64,000 bases of DNA from Planctomycetota bacterium. Its GTDB lineage: Bacteria > Planctomycetota > UBA8742 > UBA2392. Below are positions 25,560-34,867 of this stretch, in pieces (position 1 is the stretch's first letter; every line of letters begins with the position of its first letter). The translations under genes and the position numbers were made by a program. The stretch is from contig JAHBXZ010000009.1 in NCBI GenBank assembly GCA_019636215.1, forward strand, positions 145,778 to 209,777. Direction: 5' to 3'. The notes under the pieces were generated by a model. That model did no database searches, had not been told where the DNA came from, and saw only the letters and a program-made list of their open reading frames with translations.

Positions 25560-27473
25560 TCAGTCCGGGCTCAGGCCGTAACGTTCCATCTTCTTGCGCA
25601 ACCCAAGCCGCGACAGGCCAAGCAGTTCCGCCGCGCGGCTCTTGTTGCCCTTGGTGCGTTCAATGGCTTCCAGGATCTTGCGTTTCTCGATGCCCTCAAC
25701 GACATCCTTGAGGTTGCCGCTTTCGCCGGCCAGTGATTCTTCTTCGGCGACCTGGCGCAGTTGCGGGGAAAGCTGCGCGGCCTCGACTTTCTTGCCGTCG
25801 CTGAGTGCCACCATGCGCTTGACCTCGTTTTCGAGTTCGCGCACGTTGCCGGGCCAGTTGTAGCTCAGCATCGCGCGCAACACGCCGCGGTCCATCTTAA
25901 GGTTCGGCACGTTCTGGTCGCGCAACGCCTGCTTGAAAAAGTGGTCCACCAGCACCGGGATGTCTTCTTTGCGCTCGCGCAGCGACGGCAGGCGGATGGT
26001 GACCACGTTGATGCGGAAGAACAGGTCCTGCCGGAACAGGCCCTTGCGCACCTGGTCGGACAGTTCCTTGTTGGTGGCGCAGACCAGCCGGAAGTCCACC
26101 TTGCGGGTCTGTTTGCCGCCGATCGGCCGGATCTCGCCTTCTTCAATGACGCGCAGCAGCTTGGCCTGCATGGCCTGGCTGATCTCGCCGATTTCATCCA
26201 GGAAGATCGTGCCGCCGTCGGCCATGGCAAACAGGCCCTGCTTGTCGCGGTCGGCACCGGTGAACGCGCCTTTGGTGTAGCCAAACAGTTCGCTTTCAAA
26301 CAGCGTGTCGGGCAGTGCCGCGCAGTTTTCGGCCACGAAGCGGCCCTTGCTGGCGCGGTTTGAATTGAAGTGCAGTGCGCGGGCAATCAGTTCTTTGCCG
26401 GTGCCGGGCTCGCCCAGAATCAGTACGGGGACAGGCAGATCCGTGACCTTGTCCAGCATGCGGAACACTTCCTGCATGCCGGTGCCGGCGCCGATGATGT
26501 TGCTGTAGTCGTGCTGCCAGGTCGGGCCCTCGCGGCCTTCGGCTTCCAGCCGCAGTGCCGTAAGCTCGGCGGTCTGAAGGTCCAGTTTGGATTCAAGTTC
26601 CTTGCGCAGGCCGTCCATTTCGGTCTCGAAGGACTGCAGCTTTTCGCGCAGGGCTTCTTCGGTGGCGCGTGAAACCGCAGCGCCAAGCAGCACCGCAGCC
26701 ACGTTGCCGGCATTCTCGATCAACTGAACCTGCGTCTGGCTGAACTCCACGTCGCGCGATTCGCGTTCGACGTACAGCACGCCCGACACGCGCTCTGCAC
26801 ACTTCAGCGGCACGTAAATGCAGGCCGGTTGGTCGCCCGCGCGCGGCTTGGTTACGGTGCGCGAGCGTTGGCCCATCAGCTTGTTGCATGTGCTGGTGAA
26901 CGTACCCGGCAGCTCGGCCGCGGGGCTGCCGCTGATGAAGTTGAAGAACGCCACCGGTTTGGGCCCGCCGTCTTCGCCGGCCGTGGCAATGGCCACCCTT
27001 ACACCCGGCAGCAGCCGCCCCACAAACTGCACTGTGGTGTCCAGAATCGCCTTGTAGGTGTCTTCCGTGGCAGCCTTGGCAAACCCGGCAAAGGCCTCGT
27101 TGACGCCCACGGCCTCGCGCGGCGCGGCAGGCGCCACGGTGTCCATGATGGGGTCGATGGCGTTCTTGGTTTCGAACGCGCTGGATTCCTCGGAATAGAG
27201 TGACAGCCGCGCGTTGCCGATCTGGAACGTGTCACCGTACTGCACGCGCACTTCCAGGATGGGTTCGCCGCGAACATAAGTGCCGTTGCGCGACTTCAGG
27301 TCGCGCAGCACCCAGCTGCGGTCGGGCTGCTGCACCAGCACGCAGTGGTTGCGGCTGGCCTTTTCATCCATCAGCATGATGTTGTTGTTGGGCGCACGGC
27401 CAACCGACACCTCGCTGCCGGCGATGGTGTAGTGGCTGGTGTTCCCGCGCTCTTCAACAACGACGAACGGCAT
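25560..27473 (-). CDS. FHA-GAF-sigma54-dependent transcriptional activator
   Basis: A 637-residue regulator from the ATG complementary to 27471-27473; an upstream TTG would add 16 residues with no FHA match. Order: FHA domain (residues about 5-90; VSVGRAPNNNI, ASRNHCVLV, DLKSRNGTYVRGE), GAF-like domain (about 120-280), short coiled coil, AAA+ sigma54-interaction domain (Walker A GEPGTGKE at about 353, GAFTGA at about 401, Walker B GGTIFLDEIGE), and a Fis-type HTH (NKSRAAELLGLSRLGLRKKM). The GAFTGA loop contacts sigma54, so it should activate sigma54 promoters when the FHA domain binds a phosphoprotein. It may read signals from kinases like the one at 12.7 kb. Confidence 0.95.
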   Translation of the reverse strand: MPFVVVEERGNTSHYTIAGSEVSVGRAPNNNIMLMDEKASRNHCVLVQQPDRSWVLRDLKSRNGTYVRGEPILEVRVQYGDTFQIGNARLSLYSEESSAFETKNAIDPIMDTVAPAAPREAVGVNEAFAGFAKAATEDTYKAILDTTVQFVGRLLPGVRVAIATAGEDGGPKPVAFFNFISGSPAAELPGTFTSTCNKLMGQRSRTVTKPRAGDQPACIYVPLKCAERVSGVLYVERESRDVEFSQTQVQLIENAGNVAAVLLGAAVSRATEEALREKLQSFETEMDGLRKELESKLDLQTAELTALRLEAEGREGPTWQHDYSNIIGAGTGMQEVFRMLDKVTDLPVPVLILGEPGTGKELIARALHFNSNRASKGRFVAENCAALPDTLFESELFGYTKGAFTGADRDKQGLFAMADGGTIFLDEIGEISQAMQAKLLRVIEEGEIRPIGGKQTRKVDFRLVCATNKELSDQVRKGLFRQDLFFRINVVTIRLPSLRERKEDIPVLVDHFFKQALRDQNVPNLKMDRGVLRAMLSYNWPGNVRELENEVKRMVALSDGKKVEAAQLSPQLRQVAEEESLAGESGNLKDVVEGIEKRKILEAIERTKGNKSRAAELLGLSRLGLRKKMERYGLSPD

Positions 27474-27557
27474 GCAGGAATGAAAGAGCAAGCCCGGCAG
27501 GCCGTCAAGGGGAAGTGGCAACTTTGTTACCAGTTACTTCCGTGCCGGTTTGGGCCC

Positions 27558-27923
27558 TCAAATCAGTTCGCGATCTGGCAGGTGGGCGCTGCAGTACATG
27601 CAGGTGATGGCGGACTTGCCGTTGATCTTGCCGCACTCGGGGCAGTTGCGGGGGCCGGCCGCGGGTTTGTACTTGCCGTCAAGGCGGCCGTCGCTCAGGT
27701 CAATCTCGTTGACGATGTCGCGGAACTCCTTTTCATCGAACAGCTGCTTGCGCGCGCAGACCTCAAGCAGCGAACGGATGATCAGCGCCTGGCGCTGGAT
27801 GGTGTCTTCCATCCGCATCAGTGCCGATTCCGCACGGTTCGCGGCGGATTCCGCAGCCGTTGCGTTGCGTGACGATTCGCGTTCTGCCGCGCGCATGTAA
27901 GCCCCAACCCAGCCGTAGTACAT
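27558..27923 (-). CDS. Small protein with C-terminal zinc ribbon
   Basis: A 121-residue protein. Residues about 10-75 are a predicted helical, Ala/Glu-rich segment. The C-terminus holds CPECG and CMYC pairs (NCPECGKINGKSAITCMYCS), a typical four-cysteine zinc ribbon. CAGGAG lies upstream of the ATG complementary to 27921-27923. It lies 84 bases upstream of the FHA activator on the same strand and could start that operon. No specific family recognised. Confidence 0.75.
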   Translation of the reverse strand: MYYGWVGAYMRAAERESSRNATAAESAANRAESALMRMEDTIQRQALIIRSLLEVCARKQLFDEKEFRDIVNEIDLSDGRLDGKYKPAAGPRNCPECGKINGKSAITCMYCSAHLPDRELI

Positions 27924-28087
27924 GAGTGTCTCCTGTGATTGCCCTGACTGTCCTGTGCAATCTTAGCGCTGATCGGCTTCGATTCGCGATTGCCCAACCT
28001 TATCGATTTTGTAATGCCATCGGCCTTTCCTTGGCTGGTGGCAGCCCGGCAGGAACGTTAACTGTGCACAACCAGACTGGAGCAACC

Positions 28088-29779
28088 GTGAGCATTCCCA
28101 AGTTCATTGATATGCAGGCGCAGCGGCCGGTGCTTGAAACCATCCAGGCCGAGATGTCCGCCGTCAGTTCTGACTTCGACGCGGCTGCCACCCCGGCGGC
28201 GCGCCTTGCCGCAATACGCCGCTGGGATGACCTTCGCGCGCGCGTGGGTACCTGGATGTCCCTGGTCGGCCTGCGCTTCAACCAGGACACGCAGAACGAG
28301 GCTTACAAGAAGGACCGCGACTACCGCGACGAACTGGCCCCCAAGCTGACCAACCTGCACAACCAGTTCAAGAAGAAGCTGCTGTCCAGCCCTCACCGGC
28401 CCGAGCTGGAGCGCGAGTTTGGCGCCCAGGCCTTTGCCCTGTGGGACCAGGACTCGCGCGCCCATTCGCCGGAGATCGAAAAGCAGACAGTCGAGATTTC
28501 GCGCCTTGGTGCCGAGTACACGGAACTGCTGGCCGCTGCCAAGTTCAACTTCCGCGGCGAAACGCTGACCATGCCGGGGCTTGGCAAGTACACCTCTGAT
28601 CCTGACCGCGACACCCGCCATGAGGCCCAGCGCATGAAGTGGCGCTGGTTTGCCGACCACAAGGCGAAACTGGACGAGATTTTCGACAAGCTGACCAGAC
28701 TGCGCCACGAAAGCGCGCGCAAGCTGGGGCTGAAGGACTTCATTGAGCTTGGCTACCTGCGCATGCACCGCGTGGATTACTCCCAGGCCGATGTCGACAA
28801 GCTGCGCAGGCAGGTGCAGCAGGAAGTCGTGCCGCTGTGCGCCGAGCTGGTCAAGGCCCAGGCCGCGGCGCTTGGCGTTGCCAAGGTCATGCACTGGGAT
28901 GAAGGCATCCACGAGCGCGAAGGCAACCCCAAGCCCAAGGGCGACCACGACTGGATGGTGGCCCGCGCCACGGAGATGTTCGACGACATGGGTTACGGCC
29001 TGGGCGAGTTCTTCCGCCTGATGACCGAAAAGGGCCTGATGGATCTAAAGAGTCGCGAAGGCAAGGCCGGCGGCGGCTTCTGCACCAGCTTTCCGACCTG
29101 GGGCGTACCGTTCATTTTTGCCAACTTCAACGGCACCAAGGGTGACGTGGAAGTGTTCACCCACGAGATGGGGCACGCCTTCCAGAGCTATTCCAGCCGC
29201 AACCAGAAGCTGAACGATTACCACTGGCCCACCCACGAAAGCGCAGAGATCCACAGCATGAGCCTGGAGTTCATGACCTGGCCGTGGATGGACCGCTTCT
29301 TCAAGGAAGATGCGGCGCGCTTTCAGCGCGTGCACCTGATCGGCAGCCTGATGTTCATCCCGTACGGCACGGCCGTGGATCACTTTCAGCACCTGGTGTA
29401 TGCGCGCCCGGATGCGACCATGGCCCAGCGCCACGAAATGTGGCGCGAGATGGAGAAAACCTATCTGCCCTGGCGCGACGCCGGCGACCTGCCCCATGTT
29501 CCAGAGGGCGGGTTCTGGCAGCAGCAGCGGCACATCTACCTGAGCCCCTTCTATTACATTGACTATGTGCTGGCGCAGATCTGCGCGCTGCAGTTCTGGG
29601 TCAAGGCCGACGAGAACCGCCCCCAGGCGATGCAGGATTACGTCAAGCTGTGCGCCCGCGGCGGCGAGGCCCCGTTTCGGGAGCTGGCCACCGGTGCCGG
29701 CCTGCGCAGCCCGTTTGAACAGGGCTGCCTGAGTGCCGTGGTGGCCAAGGCCCGGGACTGGCTGGCGGCAAGGCAATAG
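28088..29779 (+). CDS. M3-family metallopeptidase (oligoendopeptidase F-like)
   Basis: A 563-residue protein from GTG 28088, chosen because GGAG lies five bases upstream and the preceding in-frame sequence is not protein-like. The zinc site is VFTHEMGHAFQSY (His359, Glu360, His363) with the third ligand in HESAEIHSMSLEFMTWPW. FYYIDYVLAQICALQFW is the conserved C-terminal M3 helix region. No signal peptide, so cytoplasmic digestion of oligopeptides is expected. Its stop lies seven bases from the end of the converging porin gene. Confidence 0.93.
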   Translation: MSIPKFIDMQAQRPVLETIQAEMSAVSSDFDAAATPAARLAAIRRWDDLRARVGTWMSLVGLRFNQDTQNEAYKKDRDYRDELAPKLTNLHNQFKKKLLSSPHRPELEREFGAQAFALWDQDSRAHSPEIEKQTVEISRLGAEYTELLAAAKFNFRGETLTMPGLGKYTSDPDRDTRHEAQRMKWRWFADHKAKLDEIFDKLTRLRHESARKLGLKDFIELGYLRMHRVDYSQADVDKLRRQVQQEVVPLCAELVKAQAAALGVAKVMHWDEGIHEREGNPKPKGDHDWMVARATEMFDDMGYGLGEFFRLMTEKGLMDLKSREGKAGGGFCTSFPTWGVPFIFANFNGTKGDVEVFTHEMGHAFQSYSSRNQKLNDYHWPTHESAEIHSMSLEFMTWPWMDRFFKEDAARFQRVHLIGSLMFIPYGTAVDHFQHLVYARPDATMAQRHEMWREMEKTYLPWRDAGDLPHVPEGGFWQQQRHIYLSPFYYIDYVLAQICALQFWVKADENRPQAMQDYVKLCARGGEAPFRELATGAGLRSPFEQGCLSAVVAKARDWLAARQ

Positions 29780-29786
29780 ATGCAGG

Positions 29787-31286
29787 CTAGAACTCGGCGC
29801 CGATGCGCAGCATGTAGAACGTATTGGGCACGTCGTTGGGCACGTTGCGCTGCTGTTTGAAGTCTTCTTCGTTGAACACGACTTCAAAGCCGAGAATCAC
29901 GTTGCGCGCCAGGGTGAAGTTCACGCCGACCATGAACTCGCGCCGGTTGGCGGCAAACCCGGCGCCATCGGCCAGGCTGAACCCGGCCACGCCGCCGCTG
30001 GATACGCGCAACGGGTGCGCAAACGGGTCCGTGCGATCCAGCGGGTTGTCGCCGTTGTTGGTGACCAGTTCTGAGTACCGGAACATCGGCGTGATGCGCA
30101 GGAAGTACGGAATGCGCGGAAGTTCGAACGTATAGCGCGCCTCGACACCCCAGGCGTTGCGCACCAGGCGGCCGTCTTCGGCATGGATGAAGTGGCTTTG
30201 CACAACCAGGTCGCCGCCGCCCACGCGGAATGAAAAGTCCAGGTTCGCGCCCATGCGCCACTTGCCGCGCCGCACGCGCCCGTTGGGGTCGTCCTGCGTG
30301 CCACCCTTGAACGGGATGCGCTGCAGGCCTTCGACCAGCGCGGTTTCGTTGTAACTCAGGCGATCCACGCTGCCCCACAACAGCAGGTTGAGGTAGTTGG
30401 TGTTGGCTGCCGTCCAGGACTCGGGCGAAAAATGCGCGTTGTTGCGCAGGAAGCTGTTGGTGTTGAAGTCCCAGATCAGCCCGCCGCCGAACTCCACCTG
30501 CAGATAACGGCTGATCTCGCGCTTGTCGCCAAGGCCGCGGATGTAGCGCGTTTTGTCGTCGGCAAGAATCGGGTAGTTGTTGCTGTCGTCCACCTGGCCA
30601 AAGCCCAGCAGGTTGCCGTCTGACAGCGCGCCCACCAGGTAAAGGCTGTCCATCAGCCGGGCCGTGTAGCGTATCTGCGCGACTTCGTCCTGGTGAAACG
30701 CGCGCTGGCCCAGCGACATGGTTTCGCTGGCGCGGTGCTGGCGCCAGAAGTGGCCGTCCACCCCGAACAGGAAGCTGTCGCGGTAGTGGCCGCCGGGCAA
30801 AAACTGGCTCAGCGGCCGGTTGTAGATGATCACGCCGCGCGGCACTTCCAGGATTTCTTCGTCCAGCAGCGTGTAGTCGCCGTTGAAGCGCAGCTCAAGT
30901 TCACTTTCCACGATGTCGCTGTAGGCCGCGAAAATGCTGATCCACGCGCGACCAAGCGCGATGCCGTTGGGCGCGCGCCGGCCGCCATCGGGCTGGTCGC
31001 CGGAAGACGACTTCTGCGCCTGGCGGTACTTGGTCATCACGCCGCCTGAAAACTCGATGAACAGCTGGCGCCGCGAACGCAGCGGCGCGAACTCGTCCAG
31101 CCGCTTGCGCAGGGCGATGTCGACTTCTTCTTCGATCATGCCCTGGATCTCGGCCGCGCTGGGGCCGGCTGGCTGGGGCGGGGCAAGGGGCGGGTCCTTC
31201 GGGCCGGGGCCCGGCCCATCTACCGGCGGCTGGGCCGCAAGACCGGACGCAATCAGCACCAGCACCAGCAGGAAGGTTTGCTTCAT
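29787..31286 (-). CDS. OprO/OprP-like outer-membrane porin (third copy, divergent)
   Basis: A 499-residue protein with signal peptide MKQTFLLVLVLIASGLAAQ and a proline-rich segment, then a short coiled-coil-like helix (EIQGMIEEEVDIALRKRLDEF) before the barrel. Alternating beta strands (ELELRFNGDYTLLDEEIL, RTPFLRITPMFRYSELV-like segments) and a last strand ending LRIGAEF with terminal Phe are typical of outer-membrane barrels. It is far more diverged from the tandem pair at 3.4-6.4 kb than they are from each other. The helix before the barrel may trimerise it or reach peptidoglycan. Substrate unknown. Confidence 0.75.
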   Translation of the reverse strand: MKQTFLLVLVLIASGLAAQPPVDGPGPGPKDPPLAPPQPAGPSAAEIQGMIEEEVDIALRKRLDEFAPLRSRRQLFIEFSGGVMTKYRQAQKSSSGDQPDGGRRAPNGIALGRAWISIFAAYSDIVESELELRFNGDYTLLDEEILEVPRGVIIYNRPLSQFLPGGHYRDSFLFGVDGHFWRQHRASETMSLGQRAFHQDEVAQIRYTARLMDSLYLVGALSDGNLLGFGQVDDSNNYPILADDKTRYIRGLGDKREISRYLQVEFGGGLIWDFNTNSFLRNNAHFSPESWTAANTNYLNLLLWGSVDRLSYNETALVEGLQRIPFKGGTQDDPNGRVRRGKWRMGANLDFSFRVGGGDLVVQSHFIHAEDGRLVRNAWGVEARYTFELPRIPYFLRITPMFRYSELVTNNGDNPLDRTDPFAHPLRVSSGGVAGFSLADGAGFAANRREFMVGVNFTLARNVILGFEVVFNEEDFKQQRNVPNDVPNTFYMLRIGAEF

Positions 31287-31538
31287 GGCACGGGATTGTC
31301 AGGCCAAAGTGCCGCAAGGTCAACGCGCAAGTGGCACCGATGCGGGCAATAACCGGCCCGGGCCGGTTGGGCGCGTCAGGCCGTCGATGGCGACCCACGT
31401 TCACGCCCGACAGGTTGCGGCAACGCAGGCCGCATGGTGCAGATTCGGGGTGCCAGGCGCGGACTTTGATCCCGCACAACACCGTCGGCCAGTCCAGCAG
31501 CGCGGTGAAAGGGCGTGCTACAACACACTGCTGCCAGA

Positions 31539-32906
31539 TCAGGCGCCGCTGCCCTGGGGCTGGGCCATGGGCTGCATTTCGCGGTCGGATTGCGGCTGGG
31601 CCTGGGGTGCGACAGTTTCGTCGGCGCTGTCGGCCTGCCTGCGGCGGCGCAGGGCGCGCACGCCGTACAGCGTGCCCAACCCGAAGGCAAAGCTTGCCGC
31701 CAGCCCGATGATTACGCTGCCCAGCAGCCAGGCGCCCAGGCTGTTCCAGGCGAACTGTGACAGCACCCGCCAGTTGGTGGTGCGCGGAAACAGAAACGGC
31801 TGGCCCAGCAGCAGCTTGCCCAGCCAGATCGAGGCAAAGGCAATCGCGCCGGTCAGCGGCCCGAAGCTGACGTTGGTGGCCGCCACGCAGGCCACGCGGT
31901 TGAGGTGTACGCGGGTGGCCGAATACAGCCCCAGCAGCCAGTGAAAGCCGATCCAGGGGCTGCAGCCCCAGAATGCGCCGATGCCGACGGCCAGCCCGAG
32001 CTCGCCGGGCGTGTTTTTCTCGTGCACCAGATAGCGCACCAGTGCGCGGGTCCGCTTGATCGGGCCGCCCGTCATCTCCAGGTTTTCGGGCAGCGCGGCC
32101 ATGCGCTTGGCCCGTCTCCACAGGCCGGCAATGGTTTTGCCCAGGCTTCCCTGCCACAGCGGTTCGGCCCGGCGCACCAGCCGTTTGTGCGGCAGCGGCA
32201 CCAGCAGGTGGCTGAAATTCGCGTACAGGTAAAGGCAGGTGAAGCGCACGTTGTCCCAGAAGGGGTGAAAGTGGCTGACCCGTTCTGCCTTGGGTGGGTA
32301 GTAAACACGCACCGGCACATTCACGATCGGGCAGCCGCCCCAACTGGCGCGGATGATCACTTCGCATTCATAGGTAAAGCGCCGGCCCCAGCAGAACAGC
32401 CGGTTGATATGCCGAACCGGGTACACGCGAAAGCCGCTTTGCGTGTCGCCCACGTCCATGCCGGTGGCCACCTTCAGCCAGAAGTTGCTGAACATGCGGC
32501 CGAAGCTGCTGGCCTTGGGAACGTGTTCGCCACTCATGTCGCGCGCGCCAATCACCACGGCGTCGGGCTGGGCCTGGCTGGCCTTGACCAGCTTTTCGAT
32601 TTCCTCAGGAAAGTGCTGGCCGTCAGAGTCAATCGTGACGGCATGGGTGTAGCCCAGCTCGGCGGCCTTGCGAAACCCGGTGCGCAGGGCCACGCCCTTG
32701 CCCTTGTTGCGGTTGTGGCGCACGACAATCGCGCCGCTTTCCTTTAACAGTTCGGGCGTGTTGTCGGTGCAGCCGTCGTCCACGACAATCACGGTTTCGC
32801 ACAGGGCCGATGCGCCACGCACCACATGCAGAACAGTTCCCGCGTTGTTGTACGTGGGAATAACGACGCAATAGCCGCTGGCGGCGTCAATTGGCTGATT
32901 GGACAA
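31539..32906 (-). CDS. GT2 glycosyltransferase fused to DUF2062 membrane domain
   Basis: A 455-residue protein. Residues about 10-230 are a GT2 domain of the polyprenyl-phosphate mannose/glucose synthase type: VIPTYNNAGTV, VDDGCTDNTPE, NKGKGVALRTGF, DSDGQHFPEEI and DTQSGFRVYPV. Residues about 290-430 are a DUF2062 domain with membrane helices (LGLAVGIGAFWGCSPWIGFH). No ATG is possible before a stop codon; TTG at the complement of 32904-32906 has AGAGG five bases upstream and is taken as start. It probably moves a sugar to a lipid carrier at the inner membrane. Confidence 0.9.
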   Translation of the reverse strand: MSNQPIDAASGYCVVIPTYNNAGTVLHVVRGASALCETVIVVDDGCTDNTPELLKESGAIVVRHNRNKGKGVALRTGFRKAAELGYTHAVTIDSDGQHFPEEIEKLVKASQAQPDAVVIGARDMSGEHVPKASSFGRMFSNFWLKVATGMDVGDTQSGFRVYPVRHINRLFCWGRRFTYECEVIIRASWGGCPIVNVPVRVYYPPKAERVSHFHPFWDNVRFTCLYLYANFSHLLVPLPHKRLVRRAEPLWQGSLGKTIAGLWRRAKRMAALPENLEMTGGPIKRTRALVRYLVHEKNTPGELGLAVGIGAFWGCSPWIGFHWLLGLYSATRVHLNRVACVAATNVSFGPLTGAIAFASIWLGKLLLGQPFLFPRTTNWRVLSQFAWNSLGAWLLGSVIIGLAASFAFGLGTLYGVRALRRRRQADSADETVAPQAQPQSDREMQPMAQPQGSGA

Positions 32907-33053
32907 GTGTGCCTCTAAGCCCAGCTATGGCCCTGCACAAAAGTGTCGCGGCCCGGCCCGCCCGATGCAACAGGGTTATGCCGGATTTCCACGATCCGCA
33001 TTGCCCCGCCGGTTGTCGTTGACTTCCCGGCCCCGTCTTCGCACCTTCGGGCC

Positions 33054-33479
33054 ATGGATGTGGACTTCCGCCACCTGATACCTCACCGGCCGCCGATGGT
33101 GCTGATTGACGCCGTCACCGAATACGGGCCAGAGGTGATTCGCGCCATCCGCACCGTGCGGGCCGGCGAACCATTTGTGACGGCAACAGGCCTGGAAGAT
33201 GCCGCGCTGATTGAGTGCATCGCCCAGACGATTGCCGCCGGCGACGCCCTGTACGCGCAAAGCAAACAGGGCCGCGTCATCAAGGGTTACCTGACCGGCC
33301 TTACGGGTCTGGTCATCCACGGCCGCGCGGCGGTGGGTGAGACAATTGCGGTGCACGGCCAGTGCCTCAAGCGCATGGACGGCATGGGGTTGTTCGACGC
33401 CACGGCCCACGTGGGCCAGCGGTTGCTGGCGCAGGGGCGGTTCAAGCTGTACGTCGAGATCGACTACCGCGGGGCCTGA
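33054..33479 (+). CDS. FabZ-like hotdog-fold thioester dehydratase
   Basis: A 141-residue protein with the FabZ/ApeP-type start RHLIPHRPPMVLIDAV, His11 matching the catalytic histidine, and ALIECIAQT, Glu54 matching the catalytic acid on the long helix. It therefore probably dehydrates a 3-hydroxyacyl thioester. It is too short and divergent to be called the housekeeping FabZ, and no fatty-acid genes are nearby. No clear ribosome-binding site precedes the ATG. Confidence 0.82.
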   Translation: MDVDFRHLIPHRPPMVLIDAVTEYGPEVIRAIRTVRAGEPFVTATGLEDAALIECIAQTIAAGDALYAQSKQGRVIKGYLTGLTGLVIHGRAAVGETIAVHGQCLKRMDGMGLFDATAHVGQRLLAQGRFKLYVEIDYRGA

Positions 33480-33500
33480 CAACCCTGCCAAAAAAGCATC

Positions 33501-33523
33501 AAGGCCCGCTTGCGCGGGCCTTT
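33501..33523. terminator. Bidirectional intrinsic terminator
   Basis: AAGGCCCGC-TTGC-GCGGGCCTT gives a 9-bp perfect stem, followed by T on the plus strand and, on the minus strand, by a T-run complementary to AAAAAA at 33490-33495. It separates the converging dehydratase and membrane-protein genes. Confidence 0.75.
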
Positions 33524-33544
33524 GCGGGCAGCTTGCGGCGTGGC

Positions 33545-34147
33545 CTAAAAGGGCGGCTCTTCGATTTTGGGCGGGGCCTTGAACGCGCCGGGGTTGTTCA
33601 GCTCGAACTGCAGCTTGGCGCGTTCGAGCGCGGCGTGCATGTGGATCTGCAGCTCCGCCAGGTCGTTGCGGCGGATCAATTGCGCGGCGTGCGCGGTGTC
33701 CATGAAGTCGCGCGACATCTCCAGGAACTCGGTGACCTTGCCGGCGTCCAGGCTGTTGTGGCGGCACTCTTCAATCGCCTTGACGTCAAAGCGGTCGTAC
33801 AGCTTGCGCAGGCTGGCGTCATCGGCCTTGGGCAGCGACTGCTGCTCCAGCCGGATCTCCTGCAGCGGCGGCTGGGGCAGAACGGTCGTTGCCATCTGCT
33901 GCCAGCGGTTGCTCATCAGCCGGCGCTGTTCGCGGCGATGGCCGATCATGAACATGAAAATGAAAAACAGCGAAATGCCGATCGGTATCACGGCCACGGT
34001 GCGAAAGCCGTGCTTGGCCATGGCCATCATGCCCAGCACGCCCAGGACGATGGCGACCAGCCACGCCAAGCCGCTGGCGAATCCACGGGGTTGATTGTTG
34101 GGTTCTGATTCGCGCCACATGCGTTCGCGATCCCATGGGTTCATCAT
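33545..34147 (-). CDS. Membrane protein of unknown function, two helices
   Basis: A 200-residue protein. The ATG complementary to 34145-34147 has GGAG about seven bases upstream; a second ATG follows immediately. Two membrane helices (FASGLAWLVAIVLGVLGMMAM and AVIPIGISLFFIFMFMIG) are followed by a cytoplasmic helical domain with LYDRFDVKAIEECRHNSLDAG, which is mildly reminiscent of bacterial cell-size or division-associated helical domains. The C-terminus is proline-rich. No family recognised. Confidence 0.75.
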   Translation of the reverse strand: MMNPWDRERMWRESEPNNQPRGFASGLAWLVAIVLGVLGMMAMAKHGFRTVAVIPIGISLFFIFMFMIGHRREQRRLMSNRWQQMATTVLPQPPLQEIRLEQQSLPKADDASLRKLYDRFDVKAIEECRHNSLDAGKVTEFLEMSRDFMDTAHAAQLIRRNDLAELQIHMHAALERAKLQFELNNPGAFKAPPKIEEPPF

Positions 34148-34248
34148 GACACTGCTCCGCTTGAGCGACTCGATGCCCCTGCACCAAAAGTATAACACAT
34201 GGAAACGGTTGGTGCGTCCAAACTTGCGCCGGGGGCGGGATTCCGGCC

Positions 34249-34782
34249 TTACATCCGCCGGGTTACTGACGCACCCCCTCGGGCGCGAAACACGGTGCTG
34301 TCCCGCCAGGCGTCATAACTCAGGTCATAATCCGCAGCGATCCGCAGGCCCCGCCACAACAGGCCAAGTCCCGCACTGCCCAACACCACGGTCAAAGTCA
34401 CCCTTGCCGCATCGCATTGGTCCCAGCAGGCCGCAGACGCCAGAACCAGAAGAACCGCGCCCAGCGTTCCGTTCACCCACGCGGCGGCAAGCTGCAGCCG
34501 GACCGGCTTACGAAGCAAGTGAGAACGCGAGGGTACCGAAAGGCCTCTGCGCAGAACTTCGCGGGCTTGCAGGTGCAGGCGCACCGCGCGCACGGCTGAC
34601 CAGCCGATGGCGCCGCAAGCGCCGATGGGCAGCGTCAGCATCAGCAGGGCAATCCAATCCTGCCGCAGGCCCATGCAGGCCAGCAGCATCAGCAGGCCGG
34701 GGCCAGAGACCGAAAACAGGGCAAAACGCCGCAGTACACGGCCGCCGCAGGCATAACTGCCGCTGGATGGGCAACACCTCAT
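34249..34782 (-). CDS. Hypothetical membrane protein
   Basis: A 177-residue protein from the ATG complementary to 34780-34782 (an ATG six codons upstream is also possible). Hydrophobic helices are visible at FSVSGPGLLMLLACMG, WIALLMLTLPIGACGAIGWS and LGAVLLVLASAAC plus VTLTVVLGSAGLGLLWRG, suggesting four membrane spans. There is no strong ribosome-binding site and no recognisable family, so the gene call is moderate. Confidence 0.5.
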   Translation of the reverse strand: MRCCPSSGSYACGGRVLRRFALFSVSGPGLLMLLACMGLRQDWIALLMLTLPIGACGAIGWSAVRAVRLHLQAREVLRRGLSVPSRSHLLRKPVRLQLAAAWVNGTLGAVLLVLASAACWDQCDAARVTLTVVLGSAGLGLLWRGLRIAADYDLSYDAWRDSTVFRARGGASVTRRM

Positions 34783-34867
34783 GCAACCAGTGTACCCCAT
34801 GGCCGCGACAAAGGCGAAATTTGGCAGAGATTGAGAGTGTCAGGCCAGACCCAGCCCCCGGCGGCTA

